Source: Parvularia atlantis
Lineage: Eukaryota > Opisthokonta > Rotosphaerida
DNA: 64,000 bases
Assembly (NCBI GenBank): GCA_943704415.1
Contig: CALSCO010001386.1
Coordinates: 1-64,000, forward strand
Reading direction: 5' to 3'
Shown: one piece after another, positions 44,548-54,941 of the stretch
Layout of the letters: every line of letters starts with the position of its first letter
Numbering within the stretch: the stretch's first letter is position 1
The notes under the pieces: generated by a model
The model's database searches: none
What the model was told of the DNA's origin: nothing
Seen by the model: the letters and a program-made list of their open reading frames with translations, nothing else
Program-made: the position numbers and the translations under genes

Positions 44548-45694
44548 TCACCATCGATGTGTCTGTACAGCTCTCATCGTACAAACCGCGTCGTCCGGGC
44601 GTACGTGGCCGGGTCGCGGAACGTCTGCGCGGCCGCGCGCGGTCACGACCAAGCGCAGCCCGCCGCAGCGCACCCTGGTGATGCTCTGGCACAGCTCGTC
44701 GAAGGGCGTGTCCAGCGCGCCCTTCTGCACGCTCACGACAAAGTCGTAGCCTGGGCGCGGCGCGAACCCGGTCAGCGCTGCGAGCGAGCCGGGCTGCGGC
44801 GCACCCGCGCGCGCGTGCGTCTGCGACAGGCGGACGGCCTCGCGCAGCCGGCGGCGCGCCCGGTTGCGCACGACGGCGTTGACCGGCATCTGCTTCTTGG
44901 TCACAATCACGTTGATGCGCGCAAACGCGTCTGCGGTGCGAGCGCCAGCGTGAGGCGCGGGCGCGCACGGACAAGCCGCGCAGCGCACGGTTGCCCTTCC
45001 TCTTCCGCACGCGCATGATGTAGGCGGACGACGACGCGGCCGGCCACCCGCGGTTCAAGTCGATCAGCGTGCCAAGGTCGAGCTTGGCCGGCGCAAACAG
45101 GCGCGGCGGACCGGCCTTGGCGGCAGCGAGGCGGCGCTTCGTGGCCCACTTGAGCTCCTTGTGCTCCTTGCGCAGCTGCAGCTGCAGCCGGACGCGGTTC
45201 CACCGGTTCCGCAGCGACGGCTGCTTGCGCGGCGCGAGCGGCACCGGCCGTGGCTGCACCTGCTGCGGTCTGGTGGCGGCCGGCGGTCTGGTGGCGGTCG
45301 GCGGCTTGCGCCATCGCTGCGGTTGCGGCGGCAGCGGCTGGTGTTGCGGGAGCGTGATCCTCGGCGGTTGCTGCGGCAGCGGCTGCAGAGGCGGTTGCGG
45401 TTGCGGAGATGGCGGCCTCGGCTGCTGCTGCAGTAGCGGTGGCGGCCTCGATGGCTGTCGCGGCAGTGGCGGTGGCGGCCTCGATGGCTGTCGCGGCAGT
45501 GGCTTCAATGCTCTCAATGGCTGCTGCTGTTGCGGCGGCCCTGACTGCCACGGCCTCGCCTGCTGTCCATCGATGCGCTGCCCGTCCGGACGTGGTCCGT
45601 CGACGCGTGGGCCCGGCTGCCATCGCGGCGGCGGGGGCGGCGGCGGCGGCGGCCTGGACGCGGTCGCGAAGCCACGCAGGGCGCGCGTCACCAT
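44548..45694 (-). CDS. RnpA-like RNase P protein, mitochondrial presequence
   Basis: The N-terminus MVTRALRGFATASRP is a textbook mitochondrial presequence. A Pro/Gln/Arg-rich linker of roughly 120 residues follows. The C-terminal part is the bacterial RNase P protein fold: IDLNRGWPAASSSAYIMRVR, then across a 58-nt intron GNHAFARINVIVTKK, QMPVNAVVRNRARRRLREAV (the RNR motif), and GYDFVVSVQKGALDTPFDEL. The order (first strand, xxxVTKKxxxNAVVRNRxRRRLRE helix, YDFVV strand, FxEL helix) equals bacterial RnpA. It likely binds an organellar RNase P RNA for tRNA 5' maturation; that is inference. The intron inside the domain and GC-rich codons argue against bacterial contamination. Confidence 0.75.
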
Positions 45695-45726
45695 TCCAAC
45701 CCCCAAACAGGCGGCAGGTGTGGCGG

Positions 45727-47389
45727 ATGCTCATCACCCCGACGCCGGCGACCGTGCGTTGCGCCCTGCGCCCCGTGCCGCGCCCGCTCACGCCGCGCCG
45801 CAGGAGATCGAGGCGCGCAATCGCGCACGGCTCGAGTCGATCGTGCGCAACCGCGAGACGGGCGAGGAGCTCAAGAATGGTCCGGCGCCGCTGCTCTCGC
45901 CTGCGCGCGTCCAAACGCTGACAGACGCGCGCAGACCTGTACACCGTTGTCACGTTCGAGAGCTCGTCGCAGCAGTTCCTGCGCACGGGCTCCACCGAGA
46001 AGTTTCGCATCTACCTGGGCGCGCCCAACGACCTCAAGGACACGAAGGCGCGCGGCATCATCGTCGCCAAGGACGCGATGTACGAGGGCATCATCGACGA
46101 CTATGCCCTGCTCAACAAGTACGCCAGCAAGGACAAGGTCCCGCCGGGCGAGAAGAAGCCTGTGCGGGCCCGCGTCGCGCGCGCGCGCGCGCGCATCGGC
46201 CAACCGCGCCGCGACCGCAGTTCAACTATATCCAGAACATCATCACGGCGCTGTGCAAGGAGGACCAGGACAAGCTGCGCGCGGAGCTGCACCGCGACAG
46301 CGGGCCCACGCCCTACACGAGCGTCGACGCCGAGTGCGTGCACCCGCGTGCGCGTGGCTGGCGCTGATCGCCCCGGCGCAGCGACACCGACGAGTTGGCC
46401 ACGCCCGAGGACGGCGCGCGCGTGAGCGAGATTCTGTACGAGAACCAGCGCAGCCTCGTCGTGGGCGACTACTCGTCCAACTACCTCATCCCGATTCTCG
46501 ACCGCTGCGGGCCCTGGTGCGATGTCAAGGTGTGCGCGGCGTCACTCGCCGATGTTTGCGTTGACCCGTGGCGGCCAGGGCAACCCGCGCACGAAGGAGG
46601 ACGTGCAGCTGCCGAGCGAGAGCTGGCAGTGGGTGGGCGACTGGCACGCAGACACGCCCCGGCCGGGCGTGGATGACGACGGCTGGGAGGTGCGCGCACA
46701 CCCCCCGCGGCCGCGCAAGCGTGTGACAGAGCGCGACCGGCCAGTACGCGTTCAACTGGAACATGACGTGGTCCGGGTCGCGCGGCGTGACATCGTACGT
46801 GCGGCGGCGACGCTACGTCCGCGAGCGTGTCTACCACGGTGCGCACGGGCCGAGTGCTACTGCAATGGCTGACGATGCAGGCAGAGCCGAGCAAGGTGAG
46901 CGACGCGGGCGTTGCGAGCCAGCCAGCAGCGGCGCCAGCGGCCCACGACGAGCACGACCAGTCACCCGTGCGCTCATCTGCGACTGCTGCCGGATGAGTG
47001 TCGTCGTCTGACGCACGCGCGCTTAGGCACCAACGGTGATCGTGCCCAACTTCCGCGCCATCGTCCGGGCCGCGCGCGGTCTCGTGAATTCGCCGACGCT
47101 GCCGCCCGCCTCGCCGCCGGCCCAGCCCAGCACGTGCGCGCGCGTCTGCACGACGAGCGTGCGCGTGGTGTGACGGCGGCGCGCACGCAGGCTCAGCAAG
47201 CCGGCGCTGGGCGTGCACGAGCCGCTGCGCCCATCGGCCGTGACGTTGAGCATCGAAATCGCCGTCGTGGTGCTGCTGGCGCTCGCCACCGTGCTCACTG
47301 TCGTCATGCTCTTCCAGCTCGGCGCGCTCGAGAGCGAGGTCGCGCAGCTGGGCACGCTCATTGGCCAGCAGCAGCACCACCACCACTGA
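45727..47389 (+). CDS. DysF-domain membrane protein
   Basis: Joined exons give MLITPTPATEIEARNRARLE, SIVRNRETGEELKNDLYTVV, FRIYLGAPNDLKDTKARGII, FNYIQNIITALCKEDQDKL, then a DysF (dysferlin/peroxin) module: EILYENQRSLVVGDYSSNYL, PESWQW-like SESWQWVGDWHADT, DDDGWEYAFNWN and SYVRRRRYVRERV. ENQR, paired Trp and GWEYAF are the DysF hallmarks seen in TECPR1, Pex30-type peroxins and ferlins. A linker precedes a C-terminal helix (LSIEIAVVVLLALATVLTVV) and HHHH end, so it is tail-anchored in a membrane. The N-terminal 180 residues are unrecognised. It is divergent from the RnpA-like gene, 32 bp between starts. Confidence 0.72.
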
Positions 47390-47415
47390 GCCGCCACCCT
47401 GTTTTTTTTCCCTTC

Positions 47416-50049
47416 CTATTCATTGTCGCGCACAGCATGCACAGCCAGCGCTAACTTCTTCGCGGGCGGCTCGCGCCGCTGCAGATGGTACGCGGCCAGC
47501 ACAGCGTCGCTCACGGACGAGGGTGAGTCGACCAGGAGCTCCTGGCCCGTGTGCGTCTTTGGAAAGGCGATCACGTCGCGCAGCGAGCTCGCGCCACACA
47601 GGAGCGTCATGAGGCGGTCGAAGCCTGCAACGCCGCATGTATTCAGCACGCGGTGGGACGGGCGCGCACGGACGCGCAGCGCACCAATCGCCAGCCCGCC
47701 GTGCGGCGGACAGCCCTGGCGCAGCGCGTCCAGCAGGTGGCGGAAGCGTGCCGTCTCGCTCTCTGGCAGCTAGACACGCCGTCAGCAGGCGCGCGCACAG
47801 ACCGTGAGCCCAGGCAGCACACCCGCAGGATGTCGCGGAAGACGGCCTCCTGCAGCGCCGCGTTGTGGATGCGGATGGACCCACCGCCGAGCTCCATGCC
47901 GTTGAGCACGAGGTCGTAGTGCAGGCCACGCACCTGAGCGGTCGCGTCACGACCGGGAGGCATGCGTGGCGCAAGCGAACCGTCGTCGGTGCCGAGAACA
48001 GGCGCGGCAGGTCGTCAGGGTGTGGGGCCGTGAACGGGTGGTGCACGCTCTCGAGGCCCACGCCACCTGCCGCCCCGGCTGTCACGCACACACGCGTACG
48101 CCAAAGCTTGCGTGGCGCACCGGCCTGCGGGTTGACGCCGGGCTCAGATGGGCTCGACGTGAACAGCGGGAAGTCGACCACCCACAGGAACTGCCACGGG
48201 TCCCTGCGCTTCTCGAGAACGCCGGCTGCGTCCATCTCGCCGGCAACGGTCGTGCGCACGGCCCCGGCCGCCGTCGCGCCGGGCTGGCGCAGGGTGTGAG
48301 TGGTGTGACGGCAAGCGCGGAGGCCACACGTTGACGAGCGGCGGCGAGAGCACGACGAGCAGGTCCCGCGTCCCGGCCGGCGCCACACCCCGCAGCGCTT
48401 CAAGGGACGTCGGACTGAGCGGCGGCACGTGTCGCCGCTGCATCTCGCTCAGGCGCAGCGCGGCACCGGCTTGCACGCCCTCGACGCCGACGACCTGTTG
48501 TCAGTCAGCCGACGCGTCAGTCAGCCCGGTCCAGCCGCGACGCCGGTCGCCGCGCCTTGATCGCGCCGTCGCGGAAAGGGCTGTTCTCACCCAGCTGGGT
48601 AAAGTGCTTGCCGACGGCTTTGAGTAGTTGCGCCAGCTGCGGCGTGCCTTGTGTCGCGGCGATGAGACGCGCGGCTGACGGCCCGTCGCGCACCTTGCGT
48701 TGCCGGTATCACCAGCGCCTCGGCCTGCAGCGTGCCACCGGCCGTCCACTCGGGCACGAGCGCGGTCGCGTGCGCGAGCTCGAGGCCGTAGCGCACGTCG
48801 GGCTTGTCGCTCCCGTACTGCCGCCCCGGCCGTCAGTGCGCCCGACGCACCGAGCTGCAGCGCACCTTGGCGATCGCGTCGGCGTACGACATGCGCGGGA
48901 ACGGTCGCTCGATGGTCACGCCCTGCGCCCCCGCGCAGCATGAGCGCGCAGGCACAGCAGGGCGGGCGCGCGCACCTGTGCGTTGTGCCACGCGGCCGTC
49001 ACGAGGTGCTCCACGATCTCGTAGATCTGCTCCGGCCCCGCGAACGACATCTCAAGGTCGATCTGGCGCGTGCGTTTTGTGCAGGCGTAGCACACGCGGC
49101 GGCAGCGGCGCACCTGCGTGAACTCGGGCTGGCGGTCGGCGCGCAGGTTCTCGTCGCGGAAGCACCGCGCAAACTGGTAGTAGCGGTCGACGCCGGCCGA
49201 CATGAGCAGCTGCTTGTACTGCGCCGCCCGCGTGGTCAGCCGCACATCTTTTTTGTGCACACTCGCGCCCGCGTGCCTGCTGCGGGCTCTGCGCGAGCGC
49301 GTAGAACTTGCCCGGGGTGCGCGTGGGCACGATAAACTCGCGCGCGCCCTCGGGCGTGCTCTTGAATAGTACCGGCGTCTCGACCTCGACAAAGCCGAAC
49401 GAGCGCAGCACCTCGCGGACAGCGCGCGCGACCTGCGCGGCCGCGTCAGCCACCCCGTCCTTCTGCACCCGCGCCCACGCCCTGCTCGGCCCACCTCGGA
49501 TCGCATGTGCAGGTTGGTCTGCATCTGCGCGCGGCGCAGGTCGAGGTAGCGGTGGCGCAGGCGCAGCTCCTCGCCGACGGTCTGCGCGCTCGACAGCGGG
49601 AAGGGCAGCTTGTCGGCCGGGTTGAGCACGACGACGTCGTCCACGTGCACCTCCACCGCGCCCGCGCCCGTGCCCTGTGCCGCATCGCCGGGCCGCCGCT
49701 GCACCACGCCCTCGACGCTCACGACCGTCTCGGGCGCGAGCTCGAGCAGGCGCTCGCGCAGCGCCTGCGATTCGGCGCCCTGCAGTAGCAGCTGTGTCGT
49801 GCCGTTGGCGTCGCGCAGCGGGGCGAAGACGAGGCTGTCGCCGACGCGGCTGCGCGCATCCCGGCGTGAGCGGGCATCGCGCGTTTGGCTCGTGTGCGCG
49901 CACCGCGGCCGCTGCAGCCACCCGTTGAGCACGACGCGGCGGCCGACGTCGTCCGCGCCCAGCTGGCCGCACTTGTGCGTGCGCTGCTTGTACGCGGTCG
50001 GGCGCGCGAGGGCGCTGAGGCCGCGGATCGCCGATCGGCGCAGGAGCAT
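47416..50049 (-). CDS. DARS2: Mitochondrial aspartyl-tRNA synthetase
   Basis: Bacterial-type class II AspRS charging tRNA-Asp (perhaps Asn) in mitochondria. [20 protein letters not shown] is a presequence. The anticodon-binding OB fold reads [20 protein letters not shown] and [11 protein letters not shown]. The bacterial-type catalytic core reads [60 protein letters not shown] (motif 2), [20 protein letters not shown] and [15 protein letters not shown] (motif 3). The bacterial GAD-type insertion lies between motifs 2 and 3. Many introns of 45-70 nt cut it. It sits 45 bp upstream of nothing on its strand but 45 bp downstream of NFU1's stop. Confidence 0.93.
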
Positions 50050-50094
50050 TCGCTGCGTTCGTTGTGCACTGGACAAGGGTAGAAACACAGGCGC

Positions 50095-51023
50095 TCACGG
50101 CGACATCTGCTGCTGCAGCTGCAGCTGCCGCTCGAGCTTGTCGAACTCGTTCTTGGTGACGACGTCGACCTCGTCGCGCACCTCCTCCACGCGCTCGACC
50201 TCGGGCACGTAGTGCATGAGCATGCCCTCGATGCCGTTCTTCAGCGTGGCCGCCGACGACGAGCACGACGAGCACGACCCCTGCATCTTGAGCTTGACCA
50301 CACCGTTCTCGAACGAGCGGAACTCGACGTCGCCGCCGTCCTCCTGCACAAACTGCGTAACGCCGCGTTGCCGTCAGCAGCGCATCGGCCGCACGTCGGC
50401 GCGCACCGGCCGGATGCGCTCGTCGAGCACCTCCTTGATGTTGCGCACGACCTCCGGGTCGTCCGACACGATCGAGCTGGCCGACGAAGGCGTCTGACGT
50501 GGCGCGTCAGCAGCGACCGGCAAAGGTACCCGGACGGCGCACCTTGTCGTAGAACAGCGGCTGGCTCGACGAGAAGAAGTCCATGATGGTCGCATAGACG
50601 TCGGGCTTGAGCAGCTGCCACTCGTCGTCGGGCCCTGCCCCGCCCCGCGTCAGCGCCGCGTCCGGTCTGCGCGCGACCCGGCCCGCACCCTTGATGACCG
50701 AGACAAAGTCGCGCCCAAACATGACGCCGCGCACGCCGCTGATCTGGAACAGCTTGCGGGCCAGCGGCGACACGCTCGCCGACTGCGCGTCAGGGAAGTC
50801 CCTTGTCCTGCGCGCGTCCGGCGAAGGGGCGTCAGTGCGGGCAGACCGCAAACGCGGCCGCGCCGCACCCGCCCTCGACCAGCAGCGGCACGCCCGGCTT
50901 GAACTTGAGGCTGTCGGCGTTGGGCGTGGGCTCGGTCTGGATGAACATGGTGCGCACGGGCGCGAGCAGGCGCAGGAGCGGGCGCAGAGGGCCCGCGCGC
51001 GGCGCGAGGCGGCCGATGAGCAT
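50095..51023 (-). CDS. NFU1: NFU1 iron-sulfur carrier
   Basis: Late-acting mitochondrial Fe-S carrier that serves lipoate synthase and other 4Fe-4S enzymes. A presequence ([20 protein letters not shown]) leads into the N-terminal Nfu domain [20 protein letters not shown], then [38 protein letters not shown] and [19 protein letters not shown]. The C-terminal NifU domain reads [32 protein letters not shown], and the cluster-binding CSSC in [20 protein letters not shown]. All match animal NFU1. It argues for an ISC-type mitochondrion, against a strongly reduced anaerobic organelle. Divergent start codons lie 82 bp apart. Confidence 0.95.
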
Positions 51024-51105
51024 GGGTCGGACGGGCGAATGGGTGTGGCGGTGGACCGCGTTGCACAGCGGGGTGTACGCAGATCCGGGAGAGAGGCGGC
51101 GCATC

Positions 51106-54100
51106 ATGGCAGCCCTCGCGCTTGGCGCAGCACGGGCGCTCGGCGCGGCGCGGCGCGTGCGGCTGCCGCCCGTCGCGCGGCTCGTGCCGGTCGCGTGGCT
51201 CGGCACGGAGGCCGGTGACGGCAGCAGCGGCGACGACGACAGCGGCGGACGCCCGCGCGCGCGCCGGCGGGCACACGAAGGTGCCGTCTCTTTCCTCGCT
51301 CGCCCGGCCTCACCGCGCGCGCGCACGGCAGGGCGGCTGGCGCGCTTCAAGGACGACAGGCCGCAGCGGTACGGCGGCTCGCGCATGCGGCCGGAGGAGC
51401 ACCCCGACTTCAAGGACCTGGCCCCGCTGCGGCAGGAAGAGCGGGCCCTGTTCGAAGCCATCGTGGAGTACGAGGCCGCGGACGAGGAGCTCGACGGCGT
51501 GCCGCAGCGGGCGTTGCCCGAAGACCCCGAGGGGTCGGATGCGGAGGAAGAAGAGGGCGGCCAGATCAAGATCCAGTCCGGGCAGCGGGACGGCGAGGAC
51601 GGCCTCGACTCGGACGACGACTCCGATGACTTTGAAGACGCACAAGAAGAGAAGAGGCAGCACATCTTCCGTAACGTCAAGCGCTCCCTCAGTCAGCGCG
51701 TACGCCACCTGCTGGACCGCGAGGACCTGGACGCTGAGAGCCTGGCCGAGCGCGAGAGCATGCTGGACGAGATGGCGATCAACGAGCTCGAGGAGGACCG
51801 CGTGAAGGCCGTGCTGCGCAGGAGGGGCAAGCTTGTCTCCGACGACGAGTTCACGGAGACGGACGAGGACGAGGACGAGGACGAGGAGGACGAGGGAGAG
51901 ACCACCGACGAGGAGAACGAGGAGCTGTTTGACCCGATCTCGCACCTGCGCGTGCGGCAGGATGACCTCGACAACCTCGAGGAGATGGAGCTGCTTGGCA
52001 TCGACCCCGACGACGCGCAGGTTGCGGAGAGGCAGACGGGCCGCAAGAGCGAAGCAAGCGGCACATCCACGTCGGACGCCTCAAACGACGAGCGCGAGGA
52101 GGCGGGGGACGAGGGCGACCTGATGTACGACGACGACGAGGACGCGGACGAGGACGAGCTGCTGTTTGAGGATGGCAGCGACAACGAGATCGAGCCCGAG
52201 GACGACCCAACGGTCGAGCAGCGCGACTGGAACGAGTACCCGATCTTCAACACGATGGACAACGACAGCGACAACGACTTCATGTCGAGCTTCACCGTCA
52301 TGGGGACGCCGGCCATCTCGGGCGGCGTGACGATGACGATCGGTCTGAAGGCGCGCGCTGCACCTTGCCCGCATGGGCCGCCCGCGGGGGCCTGACGCTG
52401 TGCGACGCGACGCGGTGCGCGCAGACCAAGGCCGCCGAGGTCTTTCGCGAGATGTCCAAGTACGGCGTCGTGCGCAACATCGAGGTGCGCCGCCACCTGT
52501 GCGCCTGCGCCGTCTGCTCACGCGCGGGGTGCCCTCGCGCCCTTGCGCAGATCCGCAGCGGCAACGTTGACAAGAAGAAGCCGCTGTACCCGGACTTCCG
52601 CTTTGCGCAGGTCACGTTCGAGCACGACGGCTCGACGCAGGAGGTCATCAGTGAGGTCAACGGTGCACCGCGCGGGGGGTGTGCGCGTCTCGGTGGTGGG
52701 CAGCTGACGGAGCGGCCGGCCGCGCGCAGGCAAGCCGCTGTTTGGCCTGGAGAAGGTCATGGTCAAGGAGCTGCCGTACCACAGTAGCCCGAAGATGTGG
52801 CACGAGGTGCTGATGCGCGACGTGCACGAGGCCGTGGACGACTTCCACGAGAGCATCATCGACAACAACTACATCATTCCGCCGAAGCCCGGGGTGCGTG
52901 GTCGGCTGCAGCGCACGCCCGTCGCTGAGCCGCCCGCTCGGCGCAGATCTGGTACCGCACGGACGTGCGCGTGGCGAAGACATTCAGCGCTGAGCAGCAA
53001 GTCGACCTGTACCGCTTTTGTCAGCGCTACCCGCACTACCCACTCGAACTGTGCGTGCGGCCCGTGTGTGGCGGGCGCCGTTTGCGCTCACCGCGCGCGC
53101 GCCAGGCTCGCGTACGTGTACGAGTGCAACGTGCGCTACATCATCGGCGCGGTCCGTCTCGGCGGGCTGCAGGTGCAGCGCGAGATTAAGGTGCGAAGCG
53201 GCCGTGCGCGTGCGTGCGCGCTCACACGGTGGCCGCGGCGTCAGGGCACAATCGCGCCCAAGGATTACGTCGAGCTGATGGAGACTGTCGGCATGATGCA
53301 CTTCTACACGCCCAACGTGAAGCGCGCCGAGGAGGTTGGCCTGGTGCGCCGCCATTGGGCCCACCCTGCGCGCTCGCGGGCCGCTGACTGCCGCGGCGCG
53401 CAGACGCGCATCAACACGGTCGATGAGGCGCGCAAGCCGTTCTTTTACGACGGCCACGCCAGCTCTGACGACGACATCGACCACTTGCTGTTTAGCTTGG
53501 AGGAGATGGACTCGGAGGAGGAGATCGAGGCCGAGCTCAACGCGTTGGGTGCGCGCGCTCTTTTCCCCGACGGGCAAGCGCGCTGATTGCAGCCGTCCGC
53601 GCCAGCCCGCGCGAGCATGGCGAAGCACGCCGAGGGCGTCCGGAGCGGCGACTACGAGGCAGTGGGCCGCAGCATCGAGTACGATATCAAGCCCTTCCAG
53701 ACCGACGACGAGGCGGCCGCAGCGGCCGACGCGCGCACGACCGAGACGGCGACGGCGGACAAGCCGGTAGACAAGCCGGTAGACAAGCCGACGGCGGGCA
53801 AGGCCGCATCGGGCAAGGCCGGGAGACGCGCCGCAAAGCAGCAACAACAACAGCAGCAGCAGCAGCAGCAGCAGCAGGCGCTGGAGGCGAATGACGAGGA
53901 CCTGGAGCAGGACCTGGACGCCGAGCAGGACCCGTTCATCGCCGCCGCACTCGACGACGACCAGATCGAGACGGTCGAGGGTGGCGACTACGAGCAGCCC
54001 GGCGTGATCGGCCTGACGGAGGACCAGGAGCACCTGGACCCGCTGCTCGAGGTGCGGCTCATGCTGCGGCGGCTGGCAGCGTCTCACCGGGTCGCGCAGA

Positions 54101-54559
54101 ACGGGTGGCAGAGACCGAGGCGCGCAAACTACGCCGACTGGGGCCGCGGCATGGACACGATGCTGAAGCACATGCAGCAGGTGCGTGTTGCGCCGCTCGT
54201 GTGCTGTGCAGCTGACGCGGCGCTTGTGCGCGCGCCAGACCGAGGCGCTGCGCGCGCCGGGCCCGGTCGTGTCGGTCGAGAAGGAGCTGGCCGTGCGGTG
54301 CGGAGCGCCGCGGTCGCGTCCCTTGCGCGCGCTGACCGGCGATGCTGCCCGCAGACGCGACTTTGTCTTCACGCACTTCAACAAGAAGACGGGCGACAAG
54401 CAGGTGCGCGTGGCCGAGGCGCGGCGTGGTGGTTGACACGGGCGTTATCAGATCTACGTGCGGCAGAAGGACGGCACGCTGCGCAAGATGACCGACTTCC
54501 AGGTCAAGGTTCAGATGGCGCCGCGGCGCGCACGGCCCTGGCGCCGGATGTTGCAGTGA
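51106..54559 (+). CDS. Large acidic RRM-like protein, possibly mitochondrial
   Basis: Function unknown. The start MAALALGAARALGAARRVRL is presequence-like (no acids, many Arg and Ala). A long acidic stretch follows (ETDEDEDEDEEDEGETTDEE). An RRM-like fold comes next: GGVTMTIGLK, TKAAEVFREMSKYGVVRNIE, PDFRFAQVTFEHDGSTQEVI, SEVNGKPLFGLEKVMVKEL, with a weak RNP1. Then unrecognised blocks: VAKTFSAEQQVDLYRFCQRY, YVELMETVGMMHFYTPNVKR, and finally, after 13 Gln, NGWQRPRRANYADWGRGMDT, VVSVEKELAVRRDFVFTHFN and GDKQIYVRQKDGTLRKM. The join at 53540-53600 is uncertain: without it a stop falls at 53586 and a second gene could start at 53619. I keep one gene because AELNALARASMAKHAEG reads through an acceptor at CGCCAG. 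Confidence 0.55.
52351..52424 (+). other. GC-AG intron before RRM helix 1
   Basis: The strand VTMTIGLK joins TKAAEVFREMSKYG if the intron begins GCGCGC after AAG and ends GGTGCGCGCAG. It is 74 nt, contains CCTGAC and an in-frame stop, so it must be removed; no GT donor fits the phase. Confidence 0.65.
53839..53877 (+). repeat. CAG/CAA run coding 13 Gln
   Basis: Thirteen glutamine codons, mostly CAG with three CAA, lie before the acidic segment EANDEDLEQDLDAEQD of the RRM-like protein. Two DKPV repeats lie just upstream (53758-53790). Confidence 0.85.
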
Positions 54560-54941
54560 GCGACACGCCGTGCACATATGCGCACGTGTGCTTGTGTCGA
54601 GGTTCGGGTCGGACAGACGGCACCCATAAGCACACGTGCCGGACTGCCTCGGGCGCTCCAGACACGGCGCGCCCAATCGGGTCGGGCGATCAAAAGAAAG
54701 TCTCTCTCGTTTCTGCCACACCGCTCGCTCTGCTCCCCCGTGGCGATGCACCGGCGCTCAATGGGAGAGCAGACCAAGCACCAGGCGCATCAAGGAACTG
54801 GCACGGCCGCCGCGCTCGCGCGGTGAGAGACTGGCCGTGAAAGGTCGACGATGCTCGCCACAGTCCTTTCACGCACAAAACAAGAGAAAAACGACACAAC
54901 GGCACATGCACGGCGCGCACGCCACCCAGACCCGCAGTGGA
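54560..54941. other. Convergent intergenic region, no gene seen
   Basis: This 382-bp gap lies between two stop codons. I see no ORF with the local codon pattern, no AATAAA and no complete tRNA. It is slightly less GC-rich than the genes, with A-rich patches near 54690 and 54885 (caaaacaagagaaaaacg), probably 3' untranslated sequence of both genes. Confidence 0.6.

Noticed and set aside
44548-51023. Bacterial contamination (RnpA, bacterial-type AspRS, Nfu)
   Set aside because: All three genes carry the same short introns and codon pattern as their neighbours and start with mitochondrial presequences.
53587-54559. Independent gene starting MAKHAEGVRSGDY
   Set aside because: Not fully excluded, but an acceptor (CGCCAG) gives an in-frame join to the preceding acidic exon, and there would be almost no room for a promoter. 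Kept as part of the upstream gene with low confidence.
54740-54800. tRNA-like D-arm (gctcaatgggagagca)
   Set aside because: The stem-loop resembles a D-arm and A box, but no anticodon or T arm follows at proper spacing. The only B-box-like string (ggttcgggtc) lies upstream, in the wrong order.
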